From Streptomyces sp. SID10853 (GTDB taxonomy: Bacteria > Actinomycetota > Actinomycetes > Streptomycetales > Streptomycetaceae), in the NCBI RefSeq assembly GCF_010548145.1, contig NZ_JAAGLN010000029.1:1-46157 (forward strand): 46,157 bases of DNA, read 5' to 3'. Position 1 is the first letter of the stretch; every line of letters begins with the position of its first letter. The notes beneath the pieces were generated by a model that was not told where the DNA came from, ran no database searches, and saw only the letters and a list, made by a program, of their open reading frames with translations. Made by a program: the position numbers and the translations under genes. Of this stretch, positions 25,926-34,490 are shown piece after piece.

Positions 25926-26037
25926 CGATAGAGCCGGACTCGATGGCAGTCCAGGGAAAGTGCACGCACATGACTCAAAAGGCGAGCTTGCGAACAACTC
26001 CGCTCAGGAGTTCTGGGGGCGTGGGCATGACTCCGGA

Positions 26038-26071
26038 CTGCCACGGTGACAGTGAGCCGCCACCGTGGCAG
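26038..26071. terminator. Terminator hairpin after aldolase operon
   Basis: CTGCCACGGTG (26038-26048) and CACCGTGGCAG (26061-26071) form an 11-bp stem with a 12-base loop, immediately past the aldolase stop (26086) in the direction of transcription. It isolates the module C operon from the GH20 gene. Confidence 0.75.
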
Positions 26072-26085
26072 TCCTACTAGCAGTC

Positions 26086-27171
26086 CTACTGCCCTGTCCG
26101 CCCCGAGCCCGCCACCAGGTCCAGCGCGATATCGGTGATCATGTCCTCCTGGCCGCCGACCATCTTCCGTCGGCCGACCTCGGCGAGGATGCTTCGGGTG
26201 TCGAGACCATGACGTTCGGCGGCAGCCTCGGCATGGCGCAGGAAGCTGGAGTACACACCCGCGTAGCCGAGGGTCAGCGTCTCGCGGTCGACCCGGACCT
26301 CGCGGTCCTGGAGCGGGCGGACGATGTCGTCGGCCGCGTCCATGAGCGGGAACAGCTCGCAGCCGTGCTCCCAGCCCATCAGGTCGGCGACCGCGATGAA
26401 CGCCTCCAGCGGACAGTTGCCCGCGCCCGCGCCCTGGCCGGCCAGCGAGGCATCCACCCGGGTGACACCGTTCTCCACGGCAACCACGGTATTGGCCACG
26501 CCCAGTGCGAGGTTGTGATGGGCGTGGATGCCGATCCCGGTGGCCGGGCCGAGGACGTCACGGTAGGCGCGGACGCGGTCGCGGACACCGTCCATGGTGA
26601 GGCGGCCGCCCGAGTCGGTGACGTAGACGCAGTGTGCGCCGTACGACTCCATCAGCCGTGCCTGGCGGGCGAGTTCGGCGGGCTCCGCCATGTGGGACAT
26701 CATCAGGAACCCCGCGACGTCCATGCCCAGCTCGCGTGCCGCGGCGATGTGCTGGGCGGAGATGTCGGCCTCGGTGCAGTGGGTGGCGACACGGACCGAC
26801 CTGATCCCGAGCGCGTGCGCCTGCCTGAGGTCGTGCAGCGTGCCGATGCCGGGCAGCAGCAGTGTGGTGGGCACGGCGGTGCGGGTGGCGTCGACGACTG
26901 CTTCGATCCACTCCCAGTCGGTGTGGGCTCCGATGCCGTAGGTGATGCTGGAGCCGGCCAGCCCGTCGCCGTGGGCGATCTCGATGGCGGCGACCCCGGC
27001 CGTGTCCAGGGCGGTGGCGATCGTGCGCGCCTGATCGGTGGTGTAGCGGTGCCGGATGGCGTGCATCCCGTCCCGCAGCGTGACGTCCTGAACGTACAGG
27101 GTGGGTGAGTCGCCGGTCCGCGCGGGTGAGTTGCCGGCCTGCGTGGGTGTGTTGCCGGTCTGCGTGGTCAT
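26086..27171 (-). CDS. 4-hydroxy-2-oxovalerate aldolase
   Basis: A 361-residue DRE-TIM metallo-aldolase of the MhpE/BphI/HsaF group. After a 24-residue repetitive tail come [16 protein letters not shown] (metal Asp and catalytic His region), [15 protein letters not shown] with the metal His pair, and the [18 protein letters not shown] loop. It splits 4-hydroxy-2-oxopentanoate into pyruvate and acetaldehyde. It overlaps the acetaldehyde dehydrogenase gene by four bases; in this family the two proteins form a channelling complex. The N-terminal tail is a three-fold heptad repeat not usual in the family. Ends at a strong hairpin. Confidence 0.96.
   Translation of the reverse strand: MTTQTGNTPTQAGNSPARTGDSPTLYVQDVTLRDGMHAIRHRYTTDQARTIATALDTAGVAAIEIAHGDGLAGSSITYGIGAHTDWEWIEAVVDATRTAVPTTLLLPGIGTLHDLRQAHALGIRSVRVATHCTEADISAQHIAAARELGMDVAGFLMMSHMAEPAELARQARLMESYGAHCVYVTDSGGRLTMDGVRDRVRAYRDVLGPATGIGIHAHHNLALGVANTVVAVENGVTRVDASLAGQGAGAGNCPLEAFIAVADLMGWEHGCELFPLMDAADDIVRPLQDREVRVDRETLTLGYAGVYSSFLRHAEAAAERHGLDTRSILAEVGRRKMVGGQEDMITDIALDLVAGSGRTGQ
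27103..27165. repeat. 21-bp triple repeat coding the aldolase N-terminal tail
   Basis: Three in-frame 21-bp units (27103-27123, 27124-27144, 27145-27165) encode, from the N-terminus, [14 protein letters not shown] and ARTGDSP. The DNA copies differ by three to six bases. The tail is Thr/Gly/Pro-rich and probably disordered. Confidence 0.85.
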
Positions 27172-28139
27172 CGGGGCGCCACCTCACGGGACGAGCGGTG
27201 TGCGGCCATACGCTCCGCGGTGCGCAGCGCGGCCGAGGTCATGATGTCGAGGTTTCCCGCGTAGGCGGGGAGGTAGTGGGCGGCGCCCTCGACCTCCAGG
27301 AACACGGACACCTTCAGCGCCGGTCCGGCCGCGGCGCCCGCGGGCAGCAGGCTGCGCAGCGGGTCGTCGTCGGTGACCGGATCGAACTGCACCTGCTGCT
27401 TGAGTCGGTAGCCGGGCACGTACGTACGGACTGTCTCCGCCATCTGCTCCACGGAGGTCCGCACCGCGTCCCGGTCGCAGTCGGAGACCAGGCAGTAGAC
27501 GGTGTCCCGCATGATCAGCGGGGGTTCGGCCGGGTTGAGGACGATGATCGCCTTGCCGCGGGCCGCGCCGCCGACCTGCTCGATGGCGTGGGAGGTGGTC
27601 TCGGTGAACTCGTCGATGTTCGCCCGCGTGCCGGGGCCCGCGGAGCGGGAGGCGATGGAGGCGACGATCTCCCCGTAGTGGACCGGGGTGACGGCGCTCA
27701 CCGCGGCGACCATCGGGATGGTGGCCTGGCCGCCGCAGGTGACCATGTTGACGTTCGGGGCGCCGAGGTGGGCTTCGCCGTTGACCGGAGGCACCAGGTA
27801 GGGGCCGATGGCGGCCGGGGTGAGGTCGATGAGGGTACGGCCGAGGGGGCGCAGCACCTCCTCGTGGTGGCGGTGGGCTCCGGCCGATGTGGCGTCGAAG
27901 ACGATCTCGACGTCGGCGAACTCATCCATCTTCACCAGGCCCTCGACACCCTCGTGGGTGGTGGCGACCTTCAGACGGCGGGCGCGGGCCAGGCCGTCCG
28001 AATCGGGGTCGATGCCCGCCATGGCCACGATTTCCAGGCGCTCGGAGAGACGCAGCACCTTGATCATGAGGTCGGTGCCGATGTTGCCCGAGCCGATGAC
28101 GGCGACCTTCGTGGGGACACCGGACTCTGCGCTGCTCAC
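27168..28139 (-). CDS. Acetaldehyde dehydrogenase (acylating)
   Basis: A 323-residue NAD-dependent enzyme of the MhpF/BphJ/HsaG group. [19 protein letters not shown] forms the Rossmann site, and C135 in [12 protein letters not shown] is the catalytic thiol. It turns acetaldehyde and CoA into acetyl-CoA. It overlaps both neighbours by four bases (27168-27171 with the aldolase, 28136-28139 with the hydratase), so the three enzymes are translationally coupled and made in step. Confidence 0.97.
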   Translation of the reverse strand: MSSAESGVPTKVAVIGSGNIGTDLMIKVLRLSERLEIVAMAGIDPDSDGLARARRLKVATTHEGVEGLVKMDEFADVEIVFDATSAGAHRHHEEVLRPLGRTLIDLTPAAIGPYLVPPVNGEAHLGAPNVNMVTCGGQATIPMVAAVSAVTPVHYGEIVASIASRSAGPGTRANIDEFTETTSHAIEQVGGAARGKAIIVLNPAEPPLIMRDTVYCLVSDCDRDAVRTSVEQMAETVRTYVPGYRLKQQVQFDPVTDDDPLRSLLPAGAAAGPALKVSVFLEVEGAAHYLPAYAGNLDIMTSAALRTAERMAAHRSSREVAPR

Positions 28140-28969
28140 TTCTGGTCTCCCTGCTGCGGTGTGGCGGGAACGTCCGGGCCGAAGCCGGCCTGCACGGAAC
28201 CGAGACCGGAGATCCGGGCCTCGAAGGTGTCGCCGGGCGAGGCCACGGCCATCCGCCCCAGCGCACCGGTCAGCACGATGTCGCCGGCGCGCAGCGGATC
28301 TCCCACAGCGGCGAGCGCCGACGCCAGCCAGACGGCGGCGTTGAGCGGGCCGCCCAGGCAGTCGCTGCCGCGGCCTTCGGAGACCTGCTCGCCGTCCCTG
28401 GTGAGGGTCATCCGCACCGACCGCAGGTCGACGGAGTGCAGGGGTACGGGCACGCCGCCGAGGACGAAGAGACCCGAGGAGGCGTTGTCGGCGATGGTGT
28501 CGACGATGCTGATGTCCCAGGCGGCGATCCTGCTGTCGACGATCTCCAGAGCGGGCAGCGCGAACTCGGTGGCGCGCAGCACATCGGCCACGGTGGGCTC
28601 CGGGTGCGTGAGGTCCGCCCCCAGGACGAGGGCGACCTCGGCCTCGACCTTCGGCTGGAGCAGCCGGCCTGCCGGAATCACCCCGCCGTCGGACACGGCC
28701 ATGTCGGACAGCAGGGCTCCGTAGTCCGGCCGGTCGACGCCGAGCTGGCGCTGGACGGAGGGTGAGGTCAGGCCGATCTTGCGGCCGACCACCCGGCGCC
28801 CCTGGGCGGTCCTGCGCCGGATGTTCTCCCGCTGTACGGCGTAGGCGGCCACGATGTCCCCGGCGGCCACCAGATCGCGTACGGGAGGACAGGGGATGCC
28901 GGTCCGCTCGGCCCGCGCGAGGGCGTCGGCCGCTTCGCGGACCGCCTCCGGGGCGGACGGGGTGGTCAT
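28136..28969 (-). CDS. 2-oxopent-4-enoate hydratase (MhpD/DmpE type)
   Basis: A 277-residue hydratase. [63 protein letters not shown] and VLTGALGRM all match MhpD-like 2-keto-4-pentenoate hydratases and separate it from the decarboxylase at 19535. It adds water to 2-hydroxypenta-2,4-dienoate to give 4-hydroxy-2-oxopentanoate. First gene of the hydratase-dehydrogenase-aldolase operon, divergent from an IclR regulator. The start at 28969 removes an Arg/Pro-rich extension without family match; its ribosome-binding site is weak. Confidence 0.94.
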   Translation of the reverse strand: MTTPSAPEAVREAADALARAERTGIPCPPVRDLVAAGDIVAAYAVQRENIRRRTAQGRRVVGRKIGLTSPSVQRQLGVDRPDYGALLSDMAVSDGGVIPAGRLLQPKVEAEVALVLGADLTHPEPTVADVLRATEFALPALEIVDSRIAAWDISIVDTIADNASSGLFVLGGVPVPLHSVDLRSVRMTLTRDGEQVSEGRGSDCLGGPLNAAVWLASALAAVGDPLRAGDIVLTGALGRMAVASPGDTFEARISGLGSVQAGFGPDVPATPQQGDQK

Positions 28970-29067
28970 GGGCACCTGCGGAGGGCTCGCTGGGAGCGGA
29001 TGCGCGGCACGGACATACGGAACCTCCGGTACGGGGAGTGGTGTGCGGGGGCGGCGCCCCCGGGAAC

Positions 29068-29107
29068 GACGAGTCGATGTCCTCGGTGACGAGTCGATGT
29101 CCTCGGT
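29068..29107. promoter_or_regulatory. 20-bp perfect tandem repeat, IclR/hydratase promoter
   Basis: GACGAGTCGATGTCCTCGGT occurs twice with no gap (29068-29087 and 29088-29107), inside the 175-base divergent spacer and 37 bases before the IclR start. A 7-bp GC hairpin (CGGGGGC / GCCCCCG) stands just upstream at 29046-29062. Two-turn spacing suits binding of two dimers on one DNA face. Likely operator of the neighbouring IclR protein. Confidence 0.5.
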
Positions 29108-29144
29108 ATAGAGGGAGCGTCGCGGAGGTGACAAACTTCGTTCC

Positions 29145-29897
29145 ATGACACGGAACAGCGTGGTCGGCAATATGCTCGAAAAGGCGGTTTCTGTCCTGGA
29201 TTGCTTTCAGGAGGCAGGCGGCTCATACCGTCTGGCGGAACTGACGGTGCGCACAGGACTGTCGAAGACCACCGTGCACCGGCTGGCGACCGACCTCGTA
29301 CGCCTGGGGCTGCTGGAACGTTCGGGAGACCGGTACCAGCTGGGTGGGAAGCTCTTCGAGCTGGGCACACTCGTGCCGAGGCGCCTCGATCTGCGGGAGT
29401 CGGCGCTGCCCTTCCTCCAGGATCTGTTCGAAGCCACCCGGGAGACCGTGCACTTCGGAATCCGCGAGCACCACGAGGTCGTGTACCTGGAGCGGATCCA
29501 TGGCCACGATGTCCTGCCCCTGCCCTCCCGGATCGGCGGCCGCCTCCCCCTCACCTGCACGGGGGTGGGCAAGGCGCTCCTGGCCTTCGCCCGGCCCGAG
29601 CTGCTCGACGAGGTGCTCGGCACGCCGCTCCCCGGACTGACCCCGCACTCACTGACCGATCCGGCACGGCTGCGCACCGAGATCGAGCAGACGCAGGTGT
29701 CGGGCATGGCGTACGAGGAGCAGGAGGCCACCCTCGGGGTGAACTGCATCGCGGCCCCCGTCTTCGCCGGAGGCGGCACCGCGGTGGCGGCCCTGTCGGT
29801 CGCCGTACCGATGGACCGCTACCATCCCGCGCAACTCGCACCAGCGGTACGGACGGCGGCACTCGGTCTGTCGCGTGTGCTGCGGAACGGGGTGTGA
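29145..29897 (+). CDS. IclR-family transcriptional regulator (module C)
   Basis: A 250-residue regulator. The winged HTH is [21 protein letters not shown] and its wing [11 protein letters not shown]. The effector domain shows [17 protein letters not shown] and [21 protein letters not shown]. It is divergent from the hydratase-dehydrogenase-aldolase operon and convergent with module D. Control of that operon is the natural inference. ATG 29145 is used, though the nearest GGAGG is 15 bases upstream, farther than ideal. Confidence 0.92.
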   Translation: MTRNSVVGNMLEKAVSVLDCFQEAGGSYRLAELTVRTGLSKTTVHRLATDLVRLGLLERSGDRYQLGGKLFELGTLVPRRLDLRESALPFLQDLFEATRETVHFGIREHHEVVYLERIHGHDVLPLPSRIGGRLPLTCTGVGKALLAFARPELLDEVLGTPLPGLTPHSLTDPARLRTEIEQTQVSGMAYEEQEATLGVNCIAAPVFAGGGTAVAALSVAVPMDRYHPAQLAPAVRTAALGLSRVLRNGV

Positions 29898-29922
29898 GCA
29901 CCCTCCCCCCCCCCGCCAGCCG

Positions 29923-30804
29923 TCAGGGGGCCAGCCCGGCTCTGTCCCTGGCCACCTCCGACAGCACCGCCCAGTCCTGCTCGCCCCACCCCTTGGCCAG
30001 CGCCTGGAGCAGGGCGTCATGTACGAGCCCGGCCAGAGGGAGCGGGACGTTGTTCGCCGCCGCGGCGGCCTGGGCCAGGCGGACGTCCTTGAGCCCGAGG
30101 CGAGCGGTGAAGCCGGGCGGCTCATAGGTCCGGTTCGCGACCAGTGCTCCGTAGGCGGTGTAGACGGGGCCCGGCAGCACGGTCCCGGTCATCACCTCCG
30201 CGAACAGCGTGCGCTCGACACCGAACGACTCGACCAGGGCGCAGGCTTCGCTGATCGACTCGATGGCGTTCGCCACCGTGAAGTTGACGGCGATCTTCAC
30301 GGCGTTCGCGCGTTCGGGCCCGGATCCCAGGTTCCAGATCCGGCGGCCCATCGTCAGCAGCAGCGGTTCCAGCTCGGCGAGCCGCTGTGGGTCGCCCGCC
30401 GCCAGAATGTGCAGGGCGCCGACTGCGGCCACCTCTGCCCGGCCGAGCACGGGAGCGGCGACATACCCGATGCCGTGCTCACGGTGCCGGGCGGCGAGTT
30501 CAAGGGCGAACGCGGTGGACACCGTCGCCATGTTGATGTGCACGCCGCATGCCGCGTCGGTGAGCACACCGGTCTCGACCACCTGCCGGCGGACGCTGTC
30601 GTCGTCCGCCAGCATGGAGAACACGACCGGCCTGGCAAAGACCTCCCGGAGCGACCCGGCAGGGACCGCGCCCTGCCGGGCCAGCTCCTCCACCGGTGCC
30701 GGGGAGCGGTTCCAGACGGTGACACGGTGCCCGGCCTCCAGCAGGCGCCGCGCCATGGGCCGGCCCATGGTCCCCAGTCCGACGAAGCCGATGTCGGCCC
30801 TCAT
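29923..30804 (-). CDS. 3-hydroxyisobutyrate dehydrogenase-like oxidoreductase
   Basis: A 293-residue beta-hydroxyacid dehydrogenase. The N-terminal GFVGLGTMGRPMARRL is the NAD(P) motif; VWNRSPAPVEEL and FSMLADDDSVRRQV continue the Rossmann domain. Lys in NAVKIAVNF is at the catalytic position, but the usual substrate loop with DAPVSGG reads AAPVLGRAEVAAVG, a change typical of the GLYR1/imine-reductase-like branch. It may therefore reduce an imine or a 2-oxo acid; the substrate is unknown. Last gene of the eight-gene module D operon, overlapping the Dabb gene by four bases. Confidence 0.88.
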   Translation of the reverse strand: MRADIGFVGLGTMGRPMARRLLEAGHRVTVWNRSPAPVEELARQGAVPAGSLREVFARPVVFSMLADDDSVRRQVVETGVLTDAACGVHINMATVSTAFALELAARHREHGIGYVAAPVLGRAEVAAVGALHILAAGDPQRLAELEPLLLTMGRRIWNLGSGPERANAVKIAVNFTVANAIESISEACALVESFGVERTLFAEVMTGTVLPGPVYTAYGALVANRTYEPPGFTARLGLKDVRLAQAAAAANNVPLPLAGLVHDALLQALAKGWGEQDWAVLSEVARDRAGLAP

Positions 30805-31133
30805 GTCCGGTCCTGGCTTTCGCCTGGGGGTGCCGGGTCGGTCGCGTAGTCCATCGCGAACCTCTCGGAGCAGATCTCGTCGAGCCGGGACATGAACAAC
30901 TGGTGCGCGGGGTGGACCCAGTAGGCGTCGAACGCCCGGGCGGTGTCGAAACGGCCGAGGCATCCGTGGGTGTAGCCGCGGGCAAGCCCGGACGCATTGG
31001 TGTTCTCGCCCCATGTGAGATGCCGCAGCCCGGTGACACCGCCGCCGATGCCGGCCGCGAGTTCCCTGAGGGCTTCGGTGAGTTGCTGCTCGCGGCCCGG
31101 GTGGGGCTTGAGGACGACATAGTGCTCCAGCAT
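30801..31133 (-). CDS. Dabb (stress-responsive A/B barrel) protein
   Basis: A 110-residue ferredoxin-like dimeric alpha/beta barrel protein. It opens with LEHYVVLKPHPGREQQL and has the ALRELAAGIGG helix, the LTWGENTNASGLARGYTHG strand pair and the AFDAYWVHPAHQLFM helix, the standard Dabb layout. Such proteins range from simple ligand binders to cyclases and heterocycle-modifying enzymes, so a catalytic part in module D is possible. It starts four bases after the M24 stop and overlaps the next gene by four. Confidence 0.82.
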   Translation of the reverse strand: MLEHYVVLKPHPGREQQLTEALRELAAGIGGGVTGLRHLTWGENTNASGLARGYTHGCLGRFDTARAFDAYWVHPAHQLFMSRLDEICSERFAMDYATDPAPPGESQDRT

Positions 31134-31137
31134 CCGG

Positions 31138-32508
31138 CTACTCCGTTCCGTTGGTGTCGCTGCTCCGGCCCGCGTACGACGCAGCGCCCCGGCCCGCTCC
31201 GTCTCCGTCGTCCCCCCTGTCCGCCCGGTCCGACCGGTCGACCGCGAAGGAGAAGCCGTTCCAGTAGCGCGTCCCCGCCACCAGGAGTTCGTCGGCCGGG
31301 AAGCGGGTGATGACCCTCGGGCCGTCCGCGGTGACCACGACCTCCTCCTCGATACGGGCCGCCGACGAGCCGTCCTTGGTCGGCCAGTAGGTCTCCAGCG
31401 CGAACACCATGCCTTCCTCGACCGGCACCGGGTGCTCAAGCGAGTGGTAGCGGCTGATCAGCGGCTGCTCCCAGACCGAGAGCCCGATGCCGTGGCAGTA
31501 CTGGAGGCCGAACGCCTCCTCCTCGCTCCCGTAGCCGAGGTCCGCCGCGCTGGGCAGCGCCCGCGCCACATCGGCGGTGGTGGCACCCGGTCGCACCGCG
31601 CTGATGGCCTCGTCGATGGCGTCACGGGCGCGCTGGTAGGCGTCCCGCTGCTGGGCGTTGGAGCTTCCCACGTTGAGTGTGCGGTAGTAGCAGGTCCGGT
31701 AGCCGTTGAAGGAGTGGATGATGTCGAAGTAGGCGGTGTCGCCGGGGCGGGTGATCCGGTCGCTGAACACATGCGGGTGGGGGCTGCACCGCTCACCGGA
31801 GATCGCGTTGACGGCTTCGACCTCCTCCGAACCCAGCTCGTAGAGGACCTTGTTGACCAGGGCGACACAGTCGTTCTCCCGCATGCCGACATGGAGGGAC
31901 CGGTAGAGCTCGTCGTAGGCGGCGTCGACCATCGCGGCGGAGTGGTCGAGCAGGGCGATCTCGTCGACGGTCTTGATCCGGCGGGCCTGCTGCATCAGCT
32001 CCTGGCCGTTGACGATGTGCAGACCCTCACGCTCCAGTGCGCGCAGCACGGGGATCTCGACGACGTCGATGCCGACCGGCTCGTCGTGCAGGCCGTTCTC
32101 ACGCAGCAGACCGGCGATCCGCTTGGCGTTGCCCGCCTCGACACCCACGTCCTCGGGGATGGAGCCCCGCCAACTGGAGATTCCCGCACGCCAGTTGTCC
32201 GCGGGAAGCCAGCTCGCGTGCGTCCTGTGCTGCCGGGCCGCCGAGCCGATGTCCCACAGGATCGGGCTGTGGCCGCGCATCAGCAGCACACAGCGGAAGA
32301 GCTTGTCACGGGCCCAGTTCCCGATGTGGGTGGCGGTCGTGTAGCGGATGTTGTTCATGTCGAACAGCACCAGGGCCCCCAGGCCGGAGGTTTCCAGGGA
32401 CCGCATGGCGCGGGCCAGGCGCTCGCTGCGGAGCCGGTCGAAGTTGACCCGTTCCTCCCAGTCCACGCCGAGGACGGCTCCGGGTGAGGCAATGCTGTGG
32501 GACGGCAT
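31138..32508 (-). CDS. M24 (creatinase/prolidase-fold) protein with altered metal site
   Basis: A 456-residue protein with the two-domain pita-bread fold of M24 peptidases: an N-terminal creatinase-like domain (about 35-170) and a C-terminal catalytic domain. Expected metal ligands are D262 (YFDII), a second Asp, H339 (CHGIG), E372 (FALET) and E387 or E388 (RIEEE). The second Asp, normally in a GYxSDxTRT context, is C273 in GYRTCYYRT. A normal dimetal site therefore seems impaired, as in creatinase, which needs no metal. It may hydrolyse a C-N bond in a small molecule and not a peptide. GAGGAG precedes the ATG. Confidence 0.85.
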   Translation of the reverse strand: MPSHSIASPGAVLGVDWEERVNFDRLRSERLARAMRSLETSGLGALVLFDMNNIRYTTATHIGNWARDKLFRCVLLMRGHSPILWDIGSAARQHRTHASWLPADNWRAGISSWRGSIPEDVGVEAGNAKRIAGLLRENGLHDEPVGIDVVEIPVLRALEREGLHIVNGQELMQQARRIKTVDEIALLDHSAAMVDAAYDELYRSLHVGMRENDCVALVNKVLYELGSEEVEAVNAISGERCSPHPHVFSDRITRPGDTAYFDIIHSFNGYRTCYYRTLNVGSSNAQQRDAYQRARDAIDEAISAVRPGATTADVARALPSAADLGYGSEEEAFGLQYCHGIGLSVWEQPLISRYHSLEHPVPVEEGMVFALETYWPTKDGSSAARIEEEVVVTADGPRVITRFPADELLVAGTRYWNGFSFAVDRSDRADRGDDGDGAGRGAASYAGRSSDTNGTE

Positions 32509-32572
32509 GGTTGATGACTCCTCTTCGGATCCGGGCGGAGCCCGGACGGTTGTTCGCTGTGCGGGCGGTGGC

Positions 32573-33577
32573 TCAGACGGGTGCGTACTCGCCCTGCTCG
32601 GCCCGGTTCTCCGGTGCGCGCGGGGCCGCCGGTGGCCGGCCGAGAAGCGACCAGGCGGTGTCGACGATGTGCTGGGTGGACAGGCCGTACTTCTCGAAGA
32701 GATAGGGCCCGGACTTCGAGCCCTCGGCGAAGGTGTCCTGGATGCCCACCCGCCGCAGCGGCACGCCGGCCCCCGACTCGGCCAGGGCTTCGGCTACGGC
32801 CGAGCCCAGGCCGCCGATGACGGTGTGGTTCTCGACGGTGACCACCGCTCGGGCGGATCCGACGGAGCGCAGGATTCCGGCACGGTCGAGCGGCTTGATG
32901 ACGGGTACGTTCACCACGCCGGCCGCCACCCCGGCCGCGGCCAGTACGTTCGCTGCCCGCAGGGTCGCGGGCAGCATCATGCCGCTGGTGACCAGGACGA
33001 CGTCCCCGCCGGGGACGAGGTGCTGTGCCGCGGTGAGGGAGAAGCGATGCTCCTCCTCGAAGACCACCGGTATCTCGCCGCGCTTCAGCCGCAGATAGAC
33101 CGGTCCCGGGTGGTCCACGATCGCCGGGACCACCTGGGCGATCTCGACCGCGTCGGCGACGTCGACGACCGTCATATGGGGCAGGGCCCGCATGATCGCG
33201 ACGTCCTCGATCGCCTGGTGGCTGGGGCCGCCCGGGGTGGACAGCCCCGGCATGAAGCCGATGATGCGGACCGGAAGGTTCGGGTAGGCGATCGCGTTGA
33301 CCACCTGGTCGTAGGGGCGACGCGTCGCGAACACACCGAAGGTGTGCACGAACGGGATCAGCCCTTCCCTGGCGAGCGCCCCGGCCATGGACATCATGTT
33401 GGCCTCGGCCATCCCCGCGTGGATGAACCGGTCCGGGAACGCCTCCTGGAACAGATCGACCTCGCACTGGCGGGTGAGGTCACCGGAGAGGCAGACGACA
33501 TCGGGGCGGTTGCGGGCCAGTTCGACCAGGGCGCGGCCGTAGGGCTTCAGTACGGTCGGGTAGGGGGCCTCACGCAT
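32573..33577 (-). CDS. Transketolase-like C-terminal subunit
   Basis: A 334-residue protein covering the pyrimidine-binding and C-terminal domains of transketolase. Blocks include VCLSGDLTRQCEVDLFQEAF, FIHAGMAEANMMSMAGALA with the Glu that activates thiamine diphosphate, PFVHTFGVFATRRPYDQ, and VTVENHTVIGGLGSAV of the C-terminal domain. It must pair with the N-terminal half encoded just upstream, overlapping by eight bases. Together they are about the length of a normal transketolase. Metabolic role in this operon is unknown; two-carbon or acyl transfer to or from a ring-derived ketone is one idea. Confidence 0.9.
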   Translation of the reverse strand: MREAPYPTVLKPYGRALVELARNRPDVVCLSGDLTRQCEVDLFQEAFPDRFIHAGMAEANMMSMAGALAREGLIPFVHTFGVFATRRPYDQVVNAIAYPNLPVRIIGFMPGLSTPGGPSHQAIEDVAIMRALPHMTVVDVADAVEIAQVVPAIVDHPGPVYLRLKRGEIPVVFEEEHRFSLTAAQHLVPGGDVVLVTSGMMLPATLRAANVLAAAGVAAGVVNVPVIKPLDRAGILRSVGSARAVVTVENHTVIGGLGSAVAEALAESGAGVPLRRVGIQDTFAEGSKSGPYLFEKYGLSTQHIVDTAWSLLGRPPAAPRAPENRAEQGEYAPV

Positions 33578-34490
33578 GGTCGTCCGCCAATTCGCCGAGA
33601 GCGAGCTCGGCCAGCCCGGCCGGCATCTTGATGAAGTGGCCGTCCGCTTCGGGTGGCAGGCAGGACAGGCCGTGGGTGGTGGAGGTCCGGGCGATCACCA
33701 CGCCCGGGCGGGGGTCGGCCACCGCTTTCTCCAGGGCGTGCAGCAGCTGCACCGGGTCGTGTCCGTCGACGTCTTCGGCGTACCACCCGAAGGAGCGCCA
33801 CTTCTCGGCCAGTGGTTCGACGGTGGTGAGGGAGCTGACCGGCCCGTCCACCTGTGAGTCATTGGCGTCGAGCAGGACGACGAGGTCGCCGAGCCGGTGG
33901 TGGGCCGCGTACAGGGCCGCTTCCCAGGTCTGGCCCTCCTCCACTTCGCCGTCACTGACCAGGACGAAGGTCCGCCGGGTTCCCTCCGCTCCCCTGAGGC
34001 GGTCAGCGAGGGCGAAACCGGCGCCGCCGGACAGCCCCTGGGCGAGGGATCCGCAGGTCAGGTCGGTACCCGGGGACCGCTCGGTCCCGATCGCCTCGAT
34101 CTCCGAGCCGTCCTGCCCGTAACGTGCCAGCTCCGTGTCCGCCAGTACGCCCGCCTCGGCGGCGGCCGCGTACGCCGTGATGATGTAGTGGCCGGGCGAG
34201 CAGACGAAACGGTCGGTCCCCGGCCGGAAGAAACCGGTGTGCAGCGTGGCGATGGTCTCGGCCGCGGAAAGGGCCTGCCCGAGGTAGCCGAAGCCGTGCG
34301 GGGCGATCATCCGCACCGCGCGCAGCCGGATCCTGCGGGCCAGGCGCTCGATCTGCCCGACCGTATCCGCCGCCTGCGCGGGTGCGGTCTCCGCGGACGT
34401 CTTCTCCGCCGGCGGCTCCGCGGGCTTCGTGGCGCTGCGAGCGGCGCCCTGAGTGGGGCGGTCAGCTGTGCGGTGAGCGGTGCTGGTCAT
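33570..34490 (-). CDS. Transketolase-like N-terminal (ThDP-binding) subunit
   Basis: A 306-residue protein covering the diphosphate-binding half of transketolase. After a 43-residue Ala/Pro/Thr-rich tail come CSPGHYIITAYA (normally SKGH), CGSLAQGLSGGAGFAL, and VSDGEVEEGQTWEAA with N210 in LDANDSQVDG, the Mg/ThDP motif (usually GDGE...N). GDG is thus changed to SDG at residue 179, and SKGH to SPGH near residue 98, so substrate handling probably differs from pentose-phosphate transketolase. Coupled to neighbours by overlaps of four and eight bases. Confidence 0.9.
   Translation of the reverse strand: MTSTAHRTADRPTQGAARSATKPAEPPAEKTSAETAPAQAADTVGQIERLARRIRLRAVRMIAPHGFGYLGQALSAAETIATLHTGFFRPGTDRFVCSPGHYIITAYAAAAEAGVLADTELARYGQDGSEIEAIGTERSPGTDLTCGSLAQGLSGGAGFALADRLRGAEGTRRTFVLVSDGEVEEGQTWEAALYAAHHRLGDLVVLLDANDSQVDGPVSSLTTVEPLAEKWRSFGWYAEDVDGHDPVQLLHALEKAVADPRPGVVIARTSTTHGLSCLPPEADGHFIKMPAGLAELALGELADDHA

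Noticed and set aside
25878..25930. DasR operator upstream of the GH20 gene
   Set aside because: The inverted repeat TCTGAC/GTCAGA does not match the TGGTCTAGACCA-type consensus.
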